Source of the DNA: Brevundimonas sp. SL130
GTDB taxonomy: Bacteria; Pseudomonadota; Alphaproteobacteria; Caulobacterales; Caulobacteraceae
DNA: 64,000 nucleotides
Assembly (NCBI RefSeq): GCF_026625805.1
Contig: NZ_CP113064.1
Span: forward strand, 372,001 to 436,000
Direction: 5' to 3'
In this document: positions 35,885 through 46,077 of the stretch, one piece after another
How the letters are laid out: the number at the start of each line of letters is the position of its first letter
Position numbering within the stretch: position 1 is the first letter of the stretch
Translations under genes and position numbers: made by a program
The notes under the pieces: model-generated
What the model saw: the letters and a program-made list of their open reading frames with translations, nothing else
What the model was told of the DNA's origin: nothing
Databases searched by the model: none

Positions 35885-36022
35885 GGCGCGCTTGATCCGG
35901 GGCGTCTGAACGCCTGCTCTGGTCTTTCCGTCCACATGCTTGTATGAGGCGCGCGCTCCCTGCATGCCTTTTCATGACCAGCGGCCGCCTGCATCCCGGC
36001 CGCGCCTTTTCGCGATTATCAA

Positions 36023-37855
36023 ATGAACCTGCGCAACGTCGCCATCATCGCCCACGTCGACCATGGCAAGACCACCCTGGTGGACCAACTGCTCGCCCAG
36101 TCCGGCGTCTTCCGAGCCAATGAGGCGACCACCGAGCGCGCCATGGACTCCAACGACCAGGAGAAGGAACGCGGCATCACCATCCTGGCCAAGTGCACCT
36201 CGGTGCTTTGGAACGGCAAGGCCGGTGAAACCCGCATCAACATCATCGACACCCCCGGCCACGCCGACTTCGGCGGCGAAGTCGAGCGCATCCTCGGCAT
36301 GGTGGACGGCTGCGTCATCCTGGTGGACGCCGAAGAGGGCGTCATGCCCCAGACCAAGTTCGTCCTGACCAAGGCCCTGAAGATGGGCCTGCGTCCGATC
36401 CTGTGCATCAACAAGGTTGACCGCGCCCACGCCGATCCGGACCGCGTCCACAACGAAACCTTCGACCTGTTCGCCGCCATCGGCGCGACGGACGAGCAGC
36501 TGGACTTCCCCCACATCTACGCCTCGGGCCGCAACGGCTGGGCGACGATGGATCTGAACCAGCCCAACGACAACCTGGCCCCGCTGTTCGACCTGATCGT
36601 TGATCACGTCCCGCCGCCGAAGGTTCAGGAAAACAAAGACAAGCCGTTCCAGATGCTGAACGTGCTGATCGAGTCCGACCCCTTCCTGGGCCGGATCCTG
36701 ACCGGCCGCATCGAGAGCGGCAAGGCCGTCCCCGGCATGGCGATCCACGCCCTGGACCGCGAAGGCAAGGAAATCGAGCGCGGCCGCATCACCAAGGTCC
36801 TGGCCTTCCGCGGTCTGAAGCGGACAGCCCTGGACGAGGGTTCGGAAGCAGGCGACATCGTCGCCATCGCCGGCATGTCCAAGGCCACCGTGGCCGACAC
36901 CCTGTGCGCCATCGAAGTCGTCGACGCGCTTCCCGCTCAACCCATCGATCCGCCGACCATCTCCATGACCGTCTCGGTCAATGACAGCCCCCTGGCCGGC
37001 CGCGAAGGCGACAAGGTTCAGTCGCGCGTCATCCGTGACCGTCTGTTGAAGGAAGCCGAGGCCAACGTCGCCATCCGCGTCACAACCACTGAAGGCGGCG
37101 ACGCCTATGAAGTGGCCGGCCGTGGCGAACTGCAGCTGGGCGTTCTGATCGAAAACATGCGTCGCGAAGGCTTCGAGGTCTCGATCTCGCGTCCGCGCGT
37201 GGTCTTCCAGGAAGGCCCCAACGGCGAGAAGATGGAGCCCATCGAAGACGTCATGATCGACGTGGACGACGAGTTCTCGGGCATCGTCATCGAAAAGCTG
37301 TCGGCCCGTAAGGCCGAAATGACCGACATGGGTCCGTCCGGCGCCGGCAAGACCCGCATCAGCCTGAAATGCCCGTCGCGCTCGCTGATCGGCTATCAGG
37401 GCGAGTTCCTGACCGACACGCGCGGTTCGGGCGTGCTGAACCGGGTCTTCAGCCACTACGAAGACTACAAGGGCGCGATCGCCGGCCGTCTGAAGGGCGT
37501 GCTGATCTCGAACTCGGACGGCGACACGGCGGCCTTCGCCTTGTGGAACCTGGAAGATCGCGGCGTCATGTTCGTCGGCGCCGGCGAGAAGACCTATCAG
37601 GGCATGATCATCGGCGAGAACGCGCGCTGGGACGACCTGGACGTCAACCCGATCAAGGGCAAGCAACTGACCAACGTCCGCGCCTCCGGCAAGGACGAGG
37701 CCGTGCGCCTGACCCCGCCGCGCCAGATGTCGCTGGAACAGGCCATCGCCTATATCGACGACGATGAGCTGGTCGAGGTGACGCCGAAGTCCATCCGCCT
37801 GCGCAAGCAGACCCTGAACCCGTCGTTCCGCAAGAAGCGCGTTCGTCCGGAGTAA
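36023..37855 (+). CDS. typA: Translational GTPase TypA/BipA
   Basis: Ribosome-associated GTPase needed for assembly and stress growth. 610 residues. G1 is [13 protein letters not shown]2/G3 include ERGITI and [13 protein letters not shown]4 [12 protein letters not shown]-like domains follow, with [20 protein letters not shown] and the TypA-specific C-terminal domain ([19 protein letters not shown]). Codon use is strongly biased, as for an abundant protein. Monocistronic by spacing (138 bases upstream, 50 downstream). Confidence 0.97.
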   Translation: MNLRNVAIIAHVDHGKTTLVDQLLAQSGVFRANEATTERAMDSNDQEKERGITILAKCTSVLWNGKAGETRINIIDTPGHADFGGEVERILGMVDGCVILVDAEEGVMPQTKFVLTKALKMGLRPILCINKVDRAHADPDRVHNETFDLFAAIGATDEQLDFPHIYASGRNGWATMDLNQPNDNLAPLFDLIVDHVPPPKVQENKDKPFQMLNVLIESDPFLGRILTGRIESGKAVPGMAIHALDREGKEIERGRITKVLAFRGLKRTALDEGSEAGDIVAIAGMSKATVADTLCAIEVVDALPAQPIDPPTISMTVSVNDSPLAGREGDKVQSRVIRDRLLKEAEANVAIRVTTTEGGDAYEVAGRGELQLGVLIENMRREGFEVSISRPRVVFQEGPNGEKMEPIEDVMIDVDDEFSGIVIEKLSARKAEMTDMGPSGAGKTRISLKCPSRSLIGYQGEFLTDTRGSGVLNRVFSHYEDYKGAIAGRLKGVLISNSDGDTAAFALWNLEDRGVMFVGAGEKTYQGMIIGENARWDDLDVNPIKGKQLTNVRASGKDEAVRLTPPRQMSLEQAIAYIDDDELVEVTPKSIRLRKQTLNPSFRKKRVRPE

Positions 37856-37905
37856 TTACCGTCGTTCACGGACGCGAAGGGGGATGTGGCCTATAGAAGG
37901 CTGAC

Positions 37906-40608
37906 ATGACCGTTTCGCCCAGTCTGGATGACCGCCTTGACGAGGCCGCCCGCGCGGGAGATCCGCGCGCGGCGGTCGCGTCCGTTTTGCGCGACAGTTT
38001 CGACGCCGCCCGCGCCCGCGCCGAGCGCAAGCTGGACGGGGGCATGAAGGGGCGCGAGGTCGCCCGCCTGTACGCCACGGCCGCCGACGACATGCTGGCC
38101 GCCCTGTGGCGGGTCGCGACCCAGGTGCTGTTCCCCGTCTCGGCCGTCGAGAGCGAACGCCTGTCCCTGGTGGCGGTCGGGGGCTATGGCCGGGGCGTTC
38201 TGGCGCCCTTTTCCGATCTGGACCTGCTGTTCCTGCGGCCCGCCAAAGCCACCCCGCGCGGCGGGGCCGTGGTCGAGTTCGTCCTCTATGTGCTGTGGGA
38301 CCTAGGCATAAAGGTCGGGCCGGCCGTGCGATCGGTCGAGGAATGCCTGACCCTGGGGCGCACCGACATGACGGTGCGGACCACCCTGCTGGAGGCCCGG
38401 CATCTGGCCGGCGACGAGCGGCTGTCGGACCTGATGATCGGCCGGTTCCGCGACATGGTGGCCAAGGCCGACCCCCGCGCCTTCATCGCCGCCAAGCTGG
38501 AGGAACGCGCCGCCCGCCACCAGAAGGCGGGCGTGACCCGCTACAAGGTCGAGCCCAACGTCAAGGACGGCAAGGGCGGTTTGCGCGACCTCAACACCCT
38601 GTACTGGATCGCCCGATCCCTGGCGCCCGACAGCCGGCTGGGCGCGACGGTGATGGACGAACTGTTCACCCCGCGCGAGCGACGCGCCTCCGACGACGCC
38701 TTCGACTTCCTGTGGCGGGTGCGGATCCATCTGCACCTGGTCGCCGGACGGGCGGAGGAGAAGCTGACCTTCGACATGCAGCCCGAGGTCGCGCGGCGGA
38801 TGGGCTGGCAGGGGCGCGGCGACGAACCGGCGGTGGAGCGGTTCATGCGCCGCTATTTCCTGATCGCGCGCGACGTCGGCGCCCTGACGCGGGCCATGTC
38901 GGCCAAGCTGGAGGCCCGGCACCAGAAGACGGCCCAGGGCCTGTCGCGCCTGATGATCCCGTTCCGGACCAACCGCCGCAAGCTGGAGATCGCAGGCTTC
39001 TGGGTCGATCAGGGCCGGCTGTCGGTCGAGGACGCATCGGTGTTCGAGCGCGATCCGGTCAAGCTGCTAAGCCTGTTCGTCTATGCCGACCGGCACGATC
39101 TGGACCTGCACCCCGACGCCTTCTCGGCCGTGACCCGGTCCCTGTCGCTGGTGACGCCCCGGCTGCGGCGTGACCCGGAGGCGACGCGGGCCTTCCTCAG
39201 CGTGCTCGCTCATGGCCAGAGGCCGTATCGCACCCTGACCCTCATGAACGAGACGGGCCTGTTGGGGCGGTTCCTGCCCGAATGGGGGCGGATCGTCGGC
39301 CAGACCCAGTTCAACATGTACCACGCCTATACGGTGGACGAGCACACGCTCCAGGCCATCGGCTTCATCAACGACATCGCCCGGGGCAAGCTGAAGACCG
39401 ACCACCCGATGGCGTCGGAGATCGTGCACCTGATCTCGGACATGGAAGCCCTGATGCTGGGCATGCTGCTGCACGACGTCGGCAAGGGGGGCGAGCGGGG
39501 GCAGTTGGAGGATGGCGCCATCGCCGCGCGCCGGGCCTGCGAACGGCTGGGCGTCGATCCGCGCCGCATCGAACTGGTGGTCTGGCTGGTGCGCAGCCAC
39601 CTGGCCCTGTCCGACTACGCCCAGAAGCGCGACCTGTCCGATCCGGCCACCATCCGCGCCTTCGCCGAACTGGTCGGCGATCCGGAACGCTTACGCATGC
39701 TGCTGGTCCTGACCGTCGCCGATATCCGCGCCGTGGGGCCGGGGGTGTGGAACGGCTGGAAGGGTCAGCTGATGCGCACCCTGTATGATCAGGTCGCGGC
39801 CCTGTTCCGGGGCGAGGACGTGGCGCGCGCGGATCCGCTGGCGGCCCATCCGGCCCTGGTCCAGCGGGCGCGCCAGACCGGCGCCGCCGCCGAGGCCGCG
39901 CCCTTGACCCCGGTCGAGGGCCTGCCGGTCCAGGCCACCGAAATCTCCATCGCCGCCCTCGACCGGCCCGGCCTGTTCGCCGACCTGGCCCAGACCATGG
40001 CCGCCCTGGGCGCCGACGTCAGCGACGCCCGGGTGGCGACGACGACCGAAGGCTTGGTGCTGGACGTGTTCCGGGTTCAGGACGGGGCGGGCCTGCCCTA
40101 TGGCCAGGCTGAACCGCGCCGGCTCAAGGCCCTGACCGAGGCGCTGGAAAAGGCCGCGCGCGGCGAAGGCCGTATCGGCAAGGCCCCCGCCCCCGCCGGC
40201 AACGCCCGAAAAGCCGCCTTCGAGGTCCGGCCCGTGGTCATGGTCGATCACCACGCCAGCGAGACCGCCACCCTGGTCGAGGTCTCGGGCGCCGACCGGC
40301 CGGGCCTGCTGGCGGCCCTGTCGCGGGTCTTCAACGACGAGGGCCTGAACATCCGCTCGGCCCATGTCGCCAGCTATGGCGAACGGGCGGTGGACAGCTT
40401 CTATGTAGTGGACGGCAAGGGCCGCAAGATCACCTCCGAACAGCGGATCGCCGAGCTTCGCGCCGCGCTGGAAGCCGTGCTGGACAGCCGCGCCCCGGCC
40501 CCCGAGGGTCGCAAGGTCGCCTCGGCCCGCGCCAGCGCCCGCGACGTCTCGGACCTGGGGCGCCGGACCCGCGCCAAGCCCGTATCGCCGCCGACGGAAG
40601 CGCGCTAA
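37906..40608 (+). CDS. glnD: [Protein-PII] uridylyltransferase / uridylyl-removing enzyme
   Basis: Primary nitrogen sensor: adds UMP to PII when glutamine is low and removes it when high. 900 residues. Nucleotidyltransferase domain with VGGYGRGVLAPFSDLDLLFL at about 91-110; HD hydrolase domain with MLLHDVGKGGERG near residue 520; two C-terminal ACT domains at about 685-760 (AALDRPGLFADLAQTMAALG) and 790-865 (VSGADRPGLLAALSRVFNDE) that bind glutamine. Followed by murJ across an inverted repeat. Confidence 0.97.
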   Translation: MTVSPSLDDRLDEAARAGDPRAAVASVLRDSFDAARARAERKLDGGMKGREVARLYATAADDMLAALWRVATQVLFPVSAVESERLSLVAVGGYGRGVLAPFSDLDLLFLRPAKATPRGGAVVEFVLYVLWDLGIKVGPAVRSVEECLTLGRTDMTVRTTLLEARHLAGDERLSDLMIGRFRDMVAKADPRAFIAAKLEERAARHQKAGVTRYKVEPNVKDGKGGLRDLNTLYWIARSLAPDSRLGATVMDELFTPRERRASDDAFDFLWRVRIHLHLVAGRAEEKLTFDMQPEVARRMGWQGRGDEPAVERFMRRYFLIARDVGALTRAMSAKLEARHQKTAQGLSRLMIPFRTNRRKLEIAGFWVDQGRLSVEDASVFERDPVKLLSLFVYADRHDLDLHPDAFSAVTRSLSLVTPRLRRDPEATRAFLSVLAHGQRPYRTLTLMNETGLLGRFLPEWGRIVGQTQFNMYHAYTVDEHTLQAIGFINDIARGKLKTDHPMASEIVHLISDMEALMLGMLLHDVGKGGERGQLEDGAIAARRACERLGVDPRRIELVVWLVRSHLALSDYAQKRDLSDPATIRAFAELVGDPERLRMLLVLTVADIRAVGPGVWNGWKGQLMRTLYDQVAALFRGEDVARADPLAAHPALVQRARQTGAAAEAAPLTPVEGLPVQATEISIAALDRPGLFADLAQTMAALGADVSDARVATTTEGLVLDVFRVQDGAGLPYGQAEPRRLKALTEALEKAARGEGRIGKAPAPAGNARKAAFEVRPVVMVDHHASETATLVEVSGADRPGLLAALSRVFNDEGLNIRSAHVASYGERAVDSFYVVDGKGRKITSEQRIAELRAALEAVLDSRAPAPEGRKVASARASARDVSDLGRRTRAKPVSPPTEAR

Positions 40609-40622
40609 GCGAGACAAGACAT

Positions 40623-40751
40623 CCGCTCATCCCCGCGAAAGCGGGGACCCAGATCTTTGGGCGATCCGGTCTTTCCAGCATCGACGTCGTCGGTCCCGGA
40701 CAGGCTTGCGCTGCGAAAGCACTGGGTCCCCGCTTTCGCGGGGATGAGCGG
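40623..40751. repeat. Pair of 30-bp palindromic elements in inverted orientation
   Basis: 40623-40652 and 40722-40751 are exact reverse complements over 30 bases. Each unit is itself a hairpin (CCCCGC GAAA GCGGGG). The arrangement could fold into one 129-base cruciform or two small hairpins. Units of this style (TCATCCCCGCGAAAGCGGGG) recur as REP-like elements in related genomes. It lies between glnD and murJ and may stop glnD transcription, though no T-run follows. Confidence 0.85.
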
Positions 40752-40773
40752 GAGATATCATTCCGGATTCAGC

Positions 40774-42369
40774 ATGAGCCTCGCCCGCAACACCCTGGTT
40801 CAGTCGACCCTGACCCTGGGCAGCCGCCTGCTCGGTTTCGGCCGCGACCTGGCCCTGTCGGCCAACTTCGGCCAGGGGGCGCTGATGGACGTCTGGTCCA
40901 CGGCCCTGATGCTGCCCAACATGTTCCGCCGCCTGTTCGCCGAGGGCGCCTTCGCCCAGGCCTTCGTGCCGGTCTATGGCGGGGTCAAGACGCGCGAGGG
41001 CGACGCGGCGGCGGCGGTGACGGCGTCGGAGGCCATGTCCTTCATGTTCGCCGTGGTCGCGGCCTTCTGCATCCTGTTGCAGGTCGCCATGCCCTGGATC
41101 GTGCCCCTGCTGCTGTCGGCCTGGAAGGACGACGCCGAGGTGATGCGGGTCGCGGTGATCGCCACCCAGCTGGCCATGCCCTATCTGGCCTGTATGACCA
41201 TCGCCTCCCTGTTGTCGGGAGTGCTCAACACCGGCGGGCGGTTCGCCCTGTCGGCGGCGGTGCCGGTGTTCCTGAACCTGTGCACCCTGGCCCCGCTGAT
41301 CAGCGGCTTCGTGCTGACGGTCTCTCCGGAAGCCGTGCTTTTGGCCACCAGCGCCGCCGTCACGGTCTCGGGCGTGATCCAGGCCGGTCTGCTGTGGTGG
41401 GGGGTGCGCCGTCTGGGCGTGAAGCTGAAGCTGGGCCTGCCGCGCCTGACCCCGAACGTGAAACGCGCCCTGGCCCTGGCCGTGCCCGGCGCCATGGCCG
41501 GGGGCGCCATGCAGGTCAACTCCGTCGTGTCCCAGGTCCTGGCCGGCTCGGACGCCGGCGCCCGCTCGGTGCTGTACAACGCCGACCGCCTGTATCAGCT
41601 GCCGCTGGGCCTGGTCGGGGTGGCCATCGGCCTGGCCCTGGTGCCGCGCCTGACGCGGGCCTTCGTCTCGGGCGACCATGAGGGCGGGCAGAAGACGCTG
41701 GACGACGGGATCAACCTGGCCATGGCCTTCACCCTGCCCGCCGCCGTGGCCCTGTTCGTCATTCCCTTCTTCATCATCGACGCCACGGTGACGCGCGGCG
41801 CCTTCACCAGCGCCGACGCCGCCCGCACCGCCGACGTGCTGCGCCAGTTCGCCTGGGGCGTGCCGGCCTTCGTCCTGGCCAAGGTCCTGACCCCGCCCTT
41901 CTTCGCCCGCGAGGACACCCGCCGGCCGATGTATTTCGCCGTCGCCGCCGTGATCATCACCGTGATCCTGGGCTCAGGCCTGTTCTTCTGGTTCCGCGCC
42001 CAGGGCTGGGACGGGGTGCTGGGCCTGGCCATCGCCACCAGCGTGTCGGCCTGGATCAATGTCGGCCTGCTGGCCGGGGTGCTGATCCGCGAGAACAGCT
42101 GGCGGCCGTCGCCGGCCTTCATCTCGCGCATCGCCCGCGTCCTGGCCGCCAGCGCGGTCATGGCCGGCCTGCTGCTGCTGGCCGGGATCAACTATGAACT
42201 ACTCAGCCAGGTGCTGCTGGCCAAGGAGATCGCCGTCCTGGCGGTCTGCGGCCTGGGGGCCGGCGTCTATGGCGCCTGTCTGCTGGCCTTCCGCGCCGTC
42301 ACCCTGTCCGAGTTGAAGGCGACGTTGCGGCGCGAGCCCGGCGGTTCGGCCGTGTCCGGTCTGGACTGA
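40774..42369 (+). CDS. murJ: Lipid II flippase MurJ
   Basis: Moves lipid II to the periplasmic side for peptidoglycan synthesis. 531 residues with about 14 membrane spans. MSLARNTLVQSTLTLGSRLL, GFGRDLALSANFG, NMFRRLFAEGAFAQAFVPVY are the MurJ/MVF signature. The ATG at 40774 is chosen because GGA precedes it and the family starts here; an upstream in-frame extension would run through the repeat. The glnD-murJ-trpS order matches related genomes. Confidence 0.95.
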   Translation: MSLARNTLVQSTLTLGSRLLGFGRDLALSANFGQGALMDVWSTALMLPNMFRRLFAEGAFAQAFVPVYGGVKTREGDAAAAVTASEAMSFMFAVVAAFCILLQVAMPWIVPLLLSAWKDDAEVMRVAVIATQLAMPYLACMTIASLLSGVLNTGGRFALSAAVPVFLNLCTLAPLISGFVLTVSPEAVLLATSAAVTVSGVIQAGLLWWGVRRLGVKLKLGLPRLTPNVKRALALAVPGAMAGGAMQVNSVVSQVLAGSDAGARSVLYNADRLYQLPLGLVGVAIGLALVPRLTRAFVSGDHEGGQKTLDDGINLAMAFTLPAAVALFVIPFFIIDATVTRGAFTSADAARTADVLRQFAWGVPAFVLAKVLTPPFFAREDTRRPMYFAVAAVIITVILGSGLFFWFRAQGWDGVLGLAIATSVSAWINVGLLAGVLIRENSWRPSPAFISRIARVLAASAVMAGLLLLAGINYELLSQVLLAKEIAVLAVCGLGAGVYGACLLAFRAVTLSELKATLRREPGGSAVSGLD

Positions 42370-42492
42370 ACCCCACCAAGGCGATAAGCGCGAGCCATGA
42401 TCCTTTCGGGCCCGATCTTCGACCGGCGATGGCGCGGCTGAACCGCCGCACCCTTCGTCCCGCCTGACCCTGACTTTCCGAGACCCGAATCC

Positions 42493-43533
42493 ATGACCGA
42501 TCAAACCCCGCCGACCCTCTACACCGGCCCGCGCCGCATCCTGTCCGGCATCCAGGCCTCCGGCGCGCTGCACCTGGGCAACTATCTCGGCGCCCTGAAG
42601 CGGTTCGTCGAACTGCAGGACCAGGGCGCGCCGGTCTTCGTCTTCGTCGCCGACCTGCACGCCATCACCGTGTGGCAGGAGCCCGAAAAGCTGGCCGCCC
42701 AGACGCGCGAGATCGCCGCCGCCTATCTGGCCTCGGGCCTGGATCCGGCCAAGTCGATCATCTTCCCGCAGTCCGCCGTGCGCGCCCATGCCGAACTGGC
42801 CTGGATCTTCAATTGCGTCGCCCGCCTGGGCTGGCTGGACCGGATGACCCAGTTCAAGGAGAAGTCGGGCAAGCACAAGGAGCGGGCCTCGGTCGGCCTC
42901 TACACCTATCCCGTGCTCCAGGCCGCCGACATCCTGCTGTACAAGGCGACCGAGGTGCCGGTCGGCGAGGACCAGAAACAGCATCTGGAACTGACCCGCG
43001 ACATCGCCGCCAAGTTCAATAACGACTTCGGCGTTCAGGGCTATTTCCCCGTGCCCGAGCCCATCATCCAGGGACCGGCGACGCGCGTCATGTCCCTGCG
43101 CGACGGGGCGGCCAAAATGTCCAAGTCGGATCCGTCCGACAACAGCCGCATCAATCTGACCGACGACGCCGACACGATCGCGTCCAAGATCCGCAAGGCC
43201 AAGACCGATCCCGAGCCCCTGCCGGAAACCCTGGACGAACTGAACGACCGGCCCGAGGCCAAGAACCTGGTCGCCATCTACGCAGCCCTGGCCGGCCTGA
43301 CCCGCGAACAGGTGATCGAACAGTTCGGCGGCCAGGGCTTCGGCGCCTTCAAGCCGGCCCTGGCGGACCTGGCCGTGGCCTCCCTGGCCCCCGTCACGGC
43401 CGAAATGCGCCGCCTGATGGACGACCCGGCCGAGATCGACCGCGTACTGAAGGACGGCGCCGAACGCGCCGCCGAAGTCGCCGACCCGGTGGTGGACGAG
43501 GTCAAGAAGATCGTCGGATTCTGGAGAGCATGA
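42493..43533 (+). CDS. trpS: Tryptophanyl-tRNA synthetase
   Basis: Class I synthetase charging tRNA-Trp. 346 residues. The HIGH motif appears as [14 protein letters not shown] and KMSKS as [31 protein letters not shown] is the family middle motif. The 123-base gap after murJ contains only a 14-codon frame with one Trp codon, too little to call an attenuator. Its stop overlaps the next ATG by 4 bases. Confidence 0.97.
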   Translation: MTDQTPPTLYTGPRRILSGIQASGALHLGNYLGALKRFVELQDQGAPVFVFVADLHAITVWQEPEKLAAQTREIAAAYLASGLDPAKSIIFPQSAVRAHAELAWIFNCVARLGWLDRMTQFKEKSGKHKERASVGLYTYPVLQAADILLYKATEVPVGEDQKQHLELTRDIAAKFNNDFGVQGYFPVPEPIIQGPATRVMSLRDGAAKMSKSDPSDNSRINLTDDADTIASKIRKAKTDPEPLPETLDELNDRPEAKNLVAIYAALAGLTREQVIEQFGGQGFGAFKPALADLAVASLAPVTAEMRRLMDDPAEIDRVLKDGAERAAEVADPVVDEVKKIVGFWRA

Positions 43534-43997
43534 TGGGCGTGTACGAAGCGAAGATCGCCTGGAGCCGGGGCGATCAGCCCTTCCTCGACAAGCGCTACAG
43601 CCGCGCCCATTCTTGGACCTTCGACGGCGGCGCAATCGTGCCGGGGTCGTCGGCCCCGGTCAGCGTGCCCTTGCCGATGTCCGATCCCACGGCGGTCGAT
43701 CCGGAAGAGGCGATGATCGCCTCCCTGTCCAGCTGCCACATGCTGTGGTTCCTGGCCTTCGCGGCCAACGCCGGCCTGGTGGTCGACACCTATGTCGACG
43801 AGGCTTCGGGCAAGATGGGCAAGGACGAGAAGGGCAAGAGCTATCTCGCCGAGGTCACGCTGCGGGCCTGCACCAGCTTCGCCGGCCGCGTTCCCTCGCA
43901 GGAGGAGCTCGACGCCCTGCACCATCAGGCCCACGACCATTGCGAAATGGCTCATTCGGTGCGGGCGACCATCACGGTCGAGGCGACGGTGGGCTGA
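43530..43997 (+). CDS. OsmC family protein
   Basis: 155 residues. OsmC/Ohr proteins detoxify organic peroxides through a reactive cysteine. The core [20 protein letters not shown] contains the conserved Cys, and a second Cys is in [14 protein letters not shown]; this is the YhfA/OsmC branch rather than Ohr. Peroxidase activity is not certain, since the second Cys position is atypical. Coupled to trpS by ATGA. Confidence 0.9.
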   Translation: MMGVYEAKIAWSRGDQPFLDKRYSRAHSWTFDGGAIVPGSSAPVSVPLPMSDPTAVDPEEAMIASLSSCHMLWFLAFAANAGLVVDTYVDEASGKMGKDEKGKSYLAEVTLRACTSFAGRVPSQEELDALHHQAHDHCEMAHSVRATITVEATVG

Positions 43998-44082
43998 GCT
44001 TCAAGCTTCCGGTTGCCATGTTGCTAGCTTGACTTCACTCGTCGAGGTTGAGAGGTAACAATGGCTTATAAGGGAGGGGACG

Positions 44083-44550
44083 ATGTCCAACCAAGGCGGC
44101 CTTAGCGCCGACACGCAGGCGCTGATGGCGTTTGAGTCCAGTAAGAAGTCTACGGGGATCGCCTATCTGCTCTGGTTCTTCACGGGCGGTTTTGGGGGGC
44201 ATCGATTTTATCTCGGGCGAACCGGCTCGGCGGTTGGGCAACTCTGCCTTTGCATCGTCGGGATTTTGACCGCTGTTCTAGTCATTGGATTCTTCCTGCT
44301 TGCGGCTCTAGGCGTCTGGCTCCTTGTCGATCTTTTTACGATTGGCGGCATGGTCGAGGATCACAACCGCAACCTGATGAACCGGCTGAACGTCGGAACG
44401 AAGTCGCAAGAATCCACCGTTGACGAACTCGCAAAGTTCGCTGCTCTGCGCGACAGCGGCGCCATCTCCGAGGATGAGTATGACGTCCAGAAGCGCCGTC
44501 TAATCGGTTCTCCGCCGGTCGGATCGCAATCGACAGCCGCCGAATCATGA
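44083..44550 (+). CDS. TM2 domain protein with C-terminal SHOCT
   Basis: 155 residues. The TM2 domain (about 20-90) has KKSTGIAYLLWFFTGGFGGH followed by RFYLGRTGSAVGQL and two membrane spans (LCLCIVGILTAVLVIGFFLL and ALGVWLLVDLFTIGGMV). The C-terminal ~30 residues (DELAKFAALRDSGAISEDEY) are a SHOCT motif, an oligomerisation or localisation element. Less GC-biased than its neighbours, suggesting recent gain. Function unknown. Confidence 0.9.
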   Translation: MSNQGGLSADTQALMAFESSKKSTGIAYLLWFFTGGFGGHRFYLGRTGSAVGQLCLCIVGILTAVLVIGFFLLAALGVWLLVDLFTIGGMVEDHNRNLMNRLNVGTKSQESTVDELAKFAALRDSGAISEDEYDVQKRRLIGSPPVGSQSTAAES

Positions 44551-44613
44551 GCGGCATCCACGTTCAACGATCCTTCTTCGGCCAGATTAATTGACTACGC
44601 GGGCTGCCACCGA

Positions 44614-45528
44614 TCAGGCGGCCCGCGCCGTCTCTTCCTCGACCAATGAGCGGAACAGGCCGTGGGCGGCGACCATGCCGTCCGAGGTCGCCAGGGTGAT
44701 GTTGGACGCGGCGCGCGCCAGGTCGCCAGCGGCGAAGACGCCCGGCTGGGACGTCGCCTGCATGGCATCGACCTTGATCACCCGGCCCATCGGCGTGTCG
44801 GTCATCTCGCAGCCCAGCCGCTCGGCGAAGGGGCTGGCGACGCGGACGCTGGCGCCGACGAAGATGGCCTTCAGCTCCACGAAGCGACCGTCGGTCAGCC
44901 GGGCCCCGGTCAGCGTCGGGGCCTCGCCCTCAAGCTGGGCGATGGGCGTGGTCTCTATGGTCACGCCGCGCCGGTACAGCAGATGGGCGTCCTCCGGCGA
45001 CAGGCCGACCTCCAGCCCCAAAAACAGGGTGACCTGGCCCCACTCCGCCACGGTGGCGGCGTACTGGACCGCATGGTCGCCGCGCCCCAGCACGCCGATG
45101 GGGCCGCCGCCGATCTCATAGCCGTGGCACCAGGGACAGTGCAGGGCCGTGCGGCCCCAGCGTTCCTTGACGCCTGGAATATCGGGCAGAACGTCCTCGA
45201 CCCCATGCGACAGCAAAAGCCGGCGGCCACGCGTGCGCGTGCCGTCGGCGAAGGCGACCGAGAAGCCGCCGTCGATCCGCTCGACCGCGACCGCCTCGGC
45301 CATGCGGAAGGCGGCGGTGGGATAGGCCGCGACCTGCGACCGCGCCGCCGCCGTGATCTCCGCGCCCGGTCGGCCGTCGTTGGCCAGGACGCCGTGGGCG
45401 CGGGCGGCGAAACGGTTGCGGGGCCGTCCGTCATCGATGACCAGCACCCGGCGACGGGCCCTGACCAGTTGCTGGGCGGCGGAGAGGCCGGCGTAGGAGC
45501 CGCCGATGATCAGGGCGTCGTGCGGCAT
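44614..45528 (-). CDS. Thioredoxin reductase-like NAD(P)/FAD oxidoreductase
   Basis: 304 residues from MPHDALIIGGSYAGLSAAQQ (FAD site). The redox pair is CPWC in LHCPWCHGYEIG, followed by the NAD(P) site PIGVLGRGDHAVQYA; GVFAAGDLARAASNITLA closes the FAD pocket. This is the class of stand-alone flavoproteins often paired with Rrf2 or Crp-type regulators. It follows the Rrf2 gene by 4 bases; an upstream ATG inside the Rrf2 gene was rejected. Partner unknown. Confidence 0.92.
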   Translation of the reverse strand: MPHDALIIGGSYAGLSAAQQLVRARRRVLVIDDGRPRNRFAARAHGVLANDGRPGAEITAAARSQVAAYPTAAFRMAEAVAVERIDGGFSVAFADGTRTRGRRLLLSHGVEDVLPDIPGVKERWGRTALHCPWCHGYEIGGGPIGVLGRGDHAVQYAATVAEWGQVTLFLGLEVGLSPEDAHLLYRRGVTIETTPIAQLEGEAPTLTGARLTDGRFVELKAIFVGASVRVASPFAERLGCEMTDTPMGRVIKVDAMQATSQPGVFAAGDLARAASNITLATSDGMVAAHGLFRSLVEEETARAA

Positions 45529-45532
45529 GGGC

Positions 45533-46021
45533 TCACTTGGGGCGATGGGCGTTGAGACGGGCATTCAGCAAATCCCTTTTGGGGTGGTCGGCCATCCGGC
45601 GCGCGAAGTCCGCCGCCAGATCGGCCAGGGTGATCTCATTCAGCCGCGCCAGCAGCAGGGCGTGGGCGGCGGCGTAGGTCTCGGCCAGGGCGTCGTTGAC
45701 CGCCGCCTCGACCAGACAGCCGTCCGCCTCGACCGGCGGGGTTTCGGGAAACAGGCCGGGACCGCCCAGGGCGGCGTTCACCTGGCCCAGGCTGACCTGG
45801 TCCAGCGGCAGGGCCAGCCGCCAGCCGCCGCCATGCCCCTTTTCCGAAGCCACCAGTCCCTGTTCGCGCAGGCCGGCCATGGTCCGGCGCACCACGACGG
45901 GATTGGTCGACAGGCAGACGGCCAACTGGTCCGAGGTCATGGGTGCGCCGGTTCTTGCCTCGTACTCGGCCATGTGCAGCAGGGCGTGGAGGATGTTCGA
46001 GAGGCGGGAATCCCTTTTCAT
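45533..46021 (-). CDS. Rrf2 family transcriptional regulator
   Basis: 162 residues. The winged helix is MTSDQLAVCLSTNPVVVRRT followed by MAGLREQGLVASEKGHGGGW; the wing GHGGGWRLA is typical. It lacks the three-Cys cluster of IscR/NsrR (only Cys in GCLVEAAV and in the HTH), so an Fe-S cluster is unlikely. It forms an operon with the flavoprotein and carries a palindrome touching its start codon, suggesting autoregulation in response to redox state (inference). Confidence 0.92.
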   Translation of the reverse strand: MKRDSRLSNILHALLHMAEYEARTGAPMTSDQLAVCLSTNPVVVRRTMAGLREQGLVASEKGHGGGWRLALPLDQVSLGQVNAALGGPGLFPETPPVEADGCLVEAAVNDALAETYAAAHALLLARLNEITLADLAADFARRMADHPKRDLLNARLNAHRPK

Positions 46022-46038
46022 GTAACTTCAATTGTTAC
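46022..46038 (-). promoter_or_regulatory. Probable Rrf2 operator
   Basis: GTAAC TTCAATT GTTAC: 5-bp inverted arms with a 7-base spacer, directly abutting the Rrf2 start codon. Binding there would block the ribosome site or early transcription, a common autoregulatory arrangement. Confidence 0.5.
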
Positions 46039-46077
46039 GTGATGATCGGCGCGTCAAGGCGCCGGCCGGGATTCTTT

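Noticed and set aside
42397..42441. 14-codon frame with a Trp codon upstream of trpS, possible trp attenuator
   Set aside because: Only one Trp codon and no convincing alternative hairpins or T-run.
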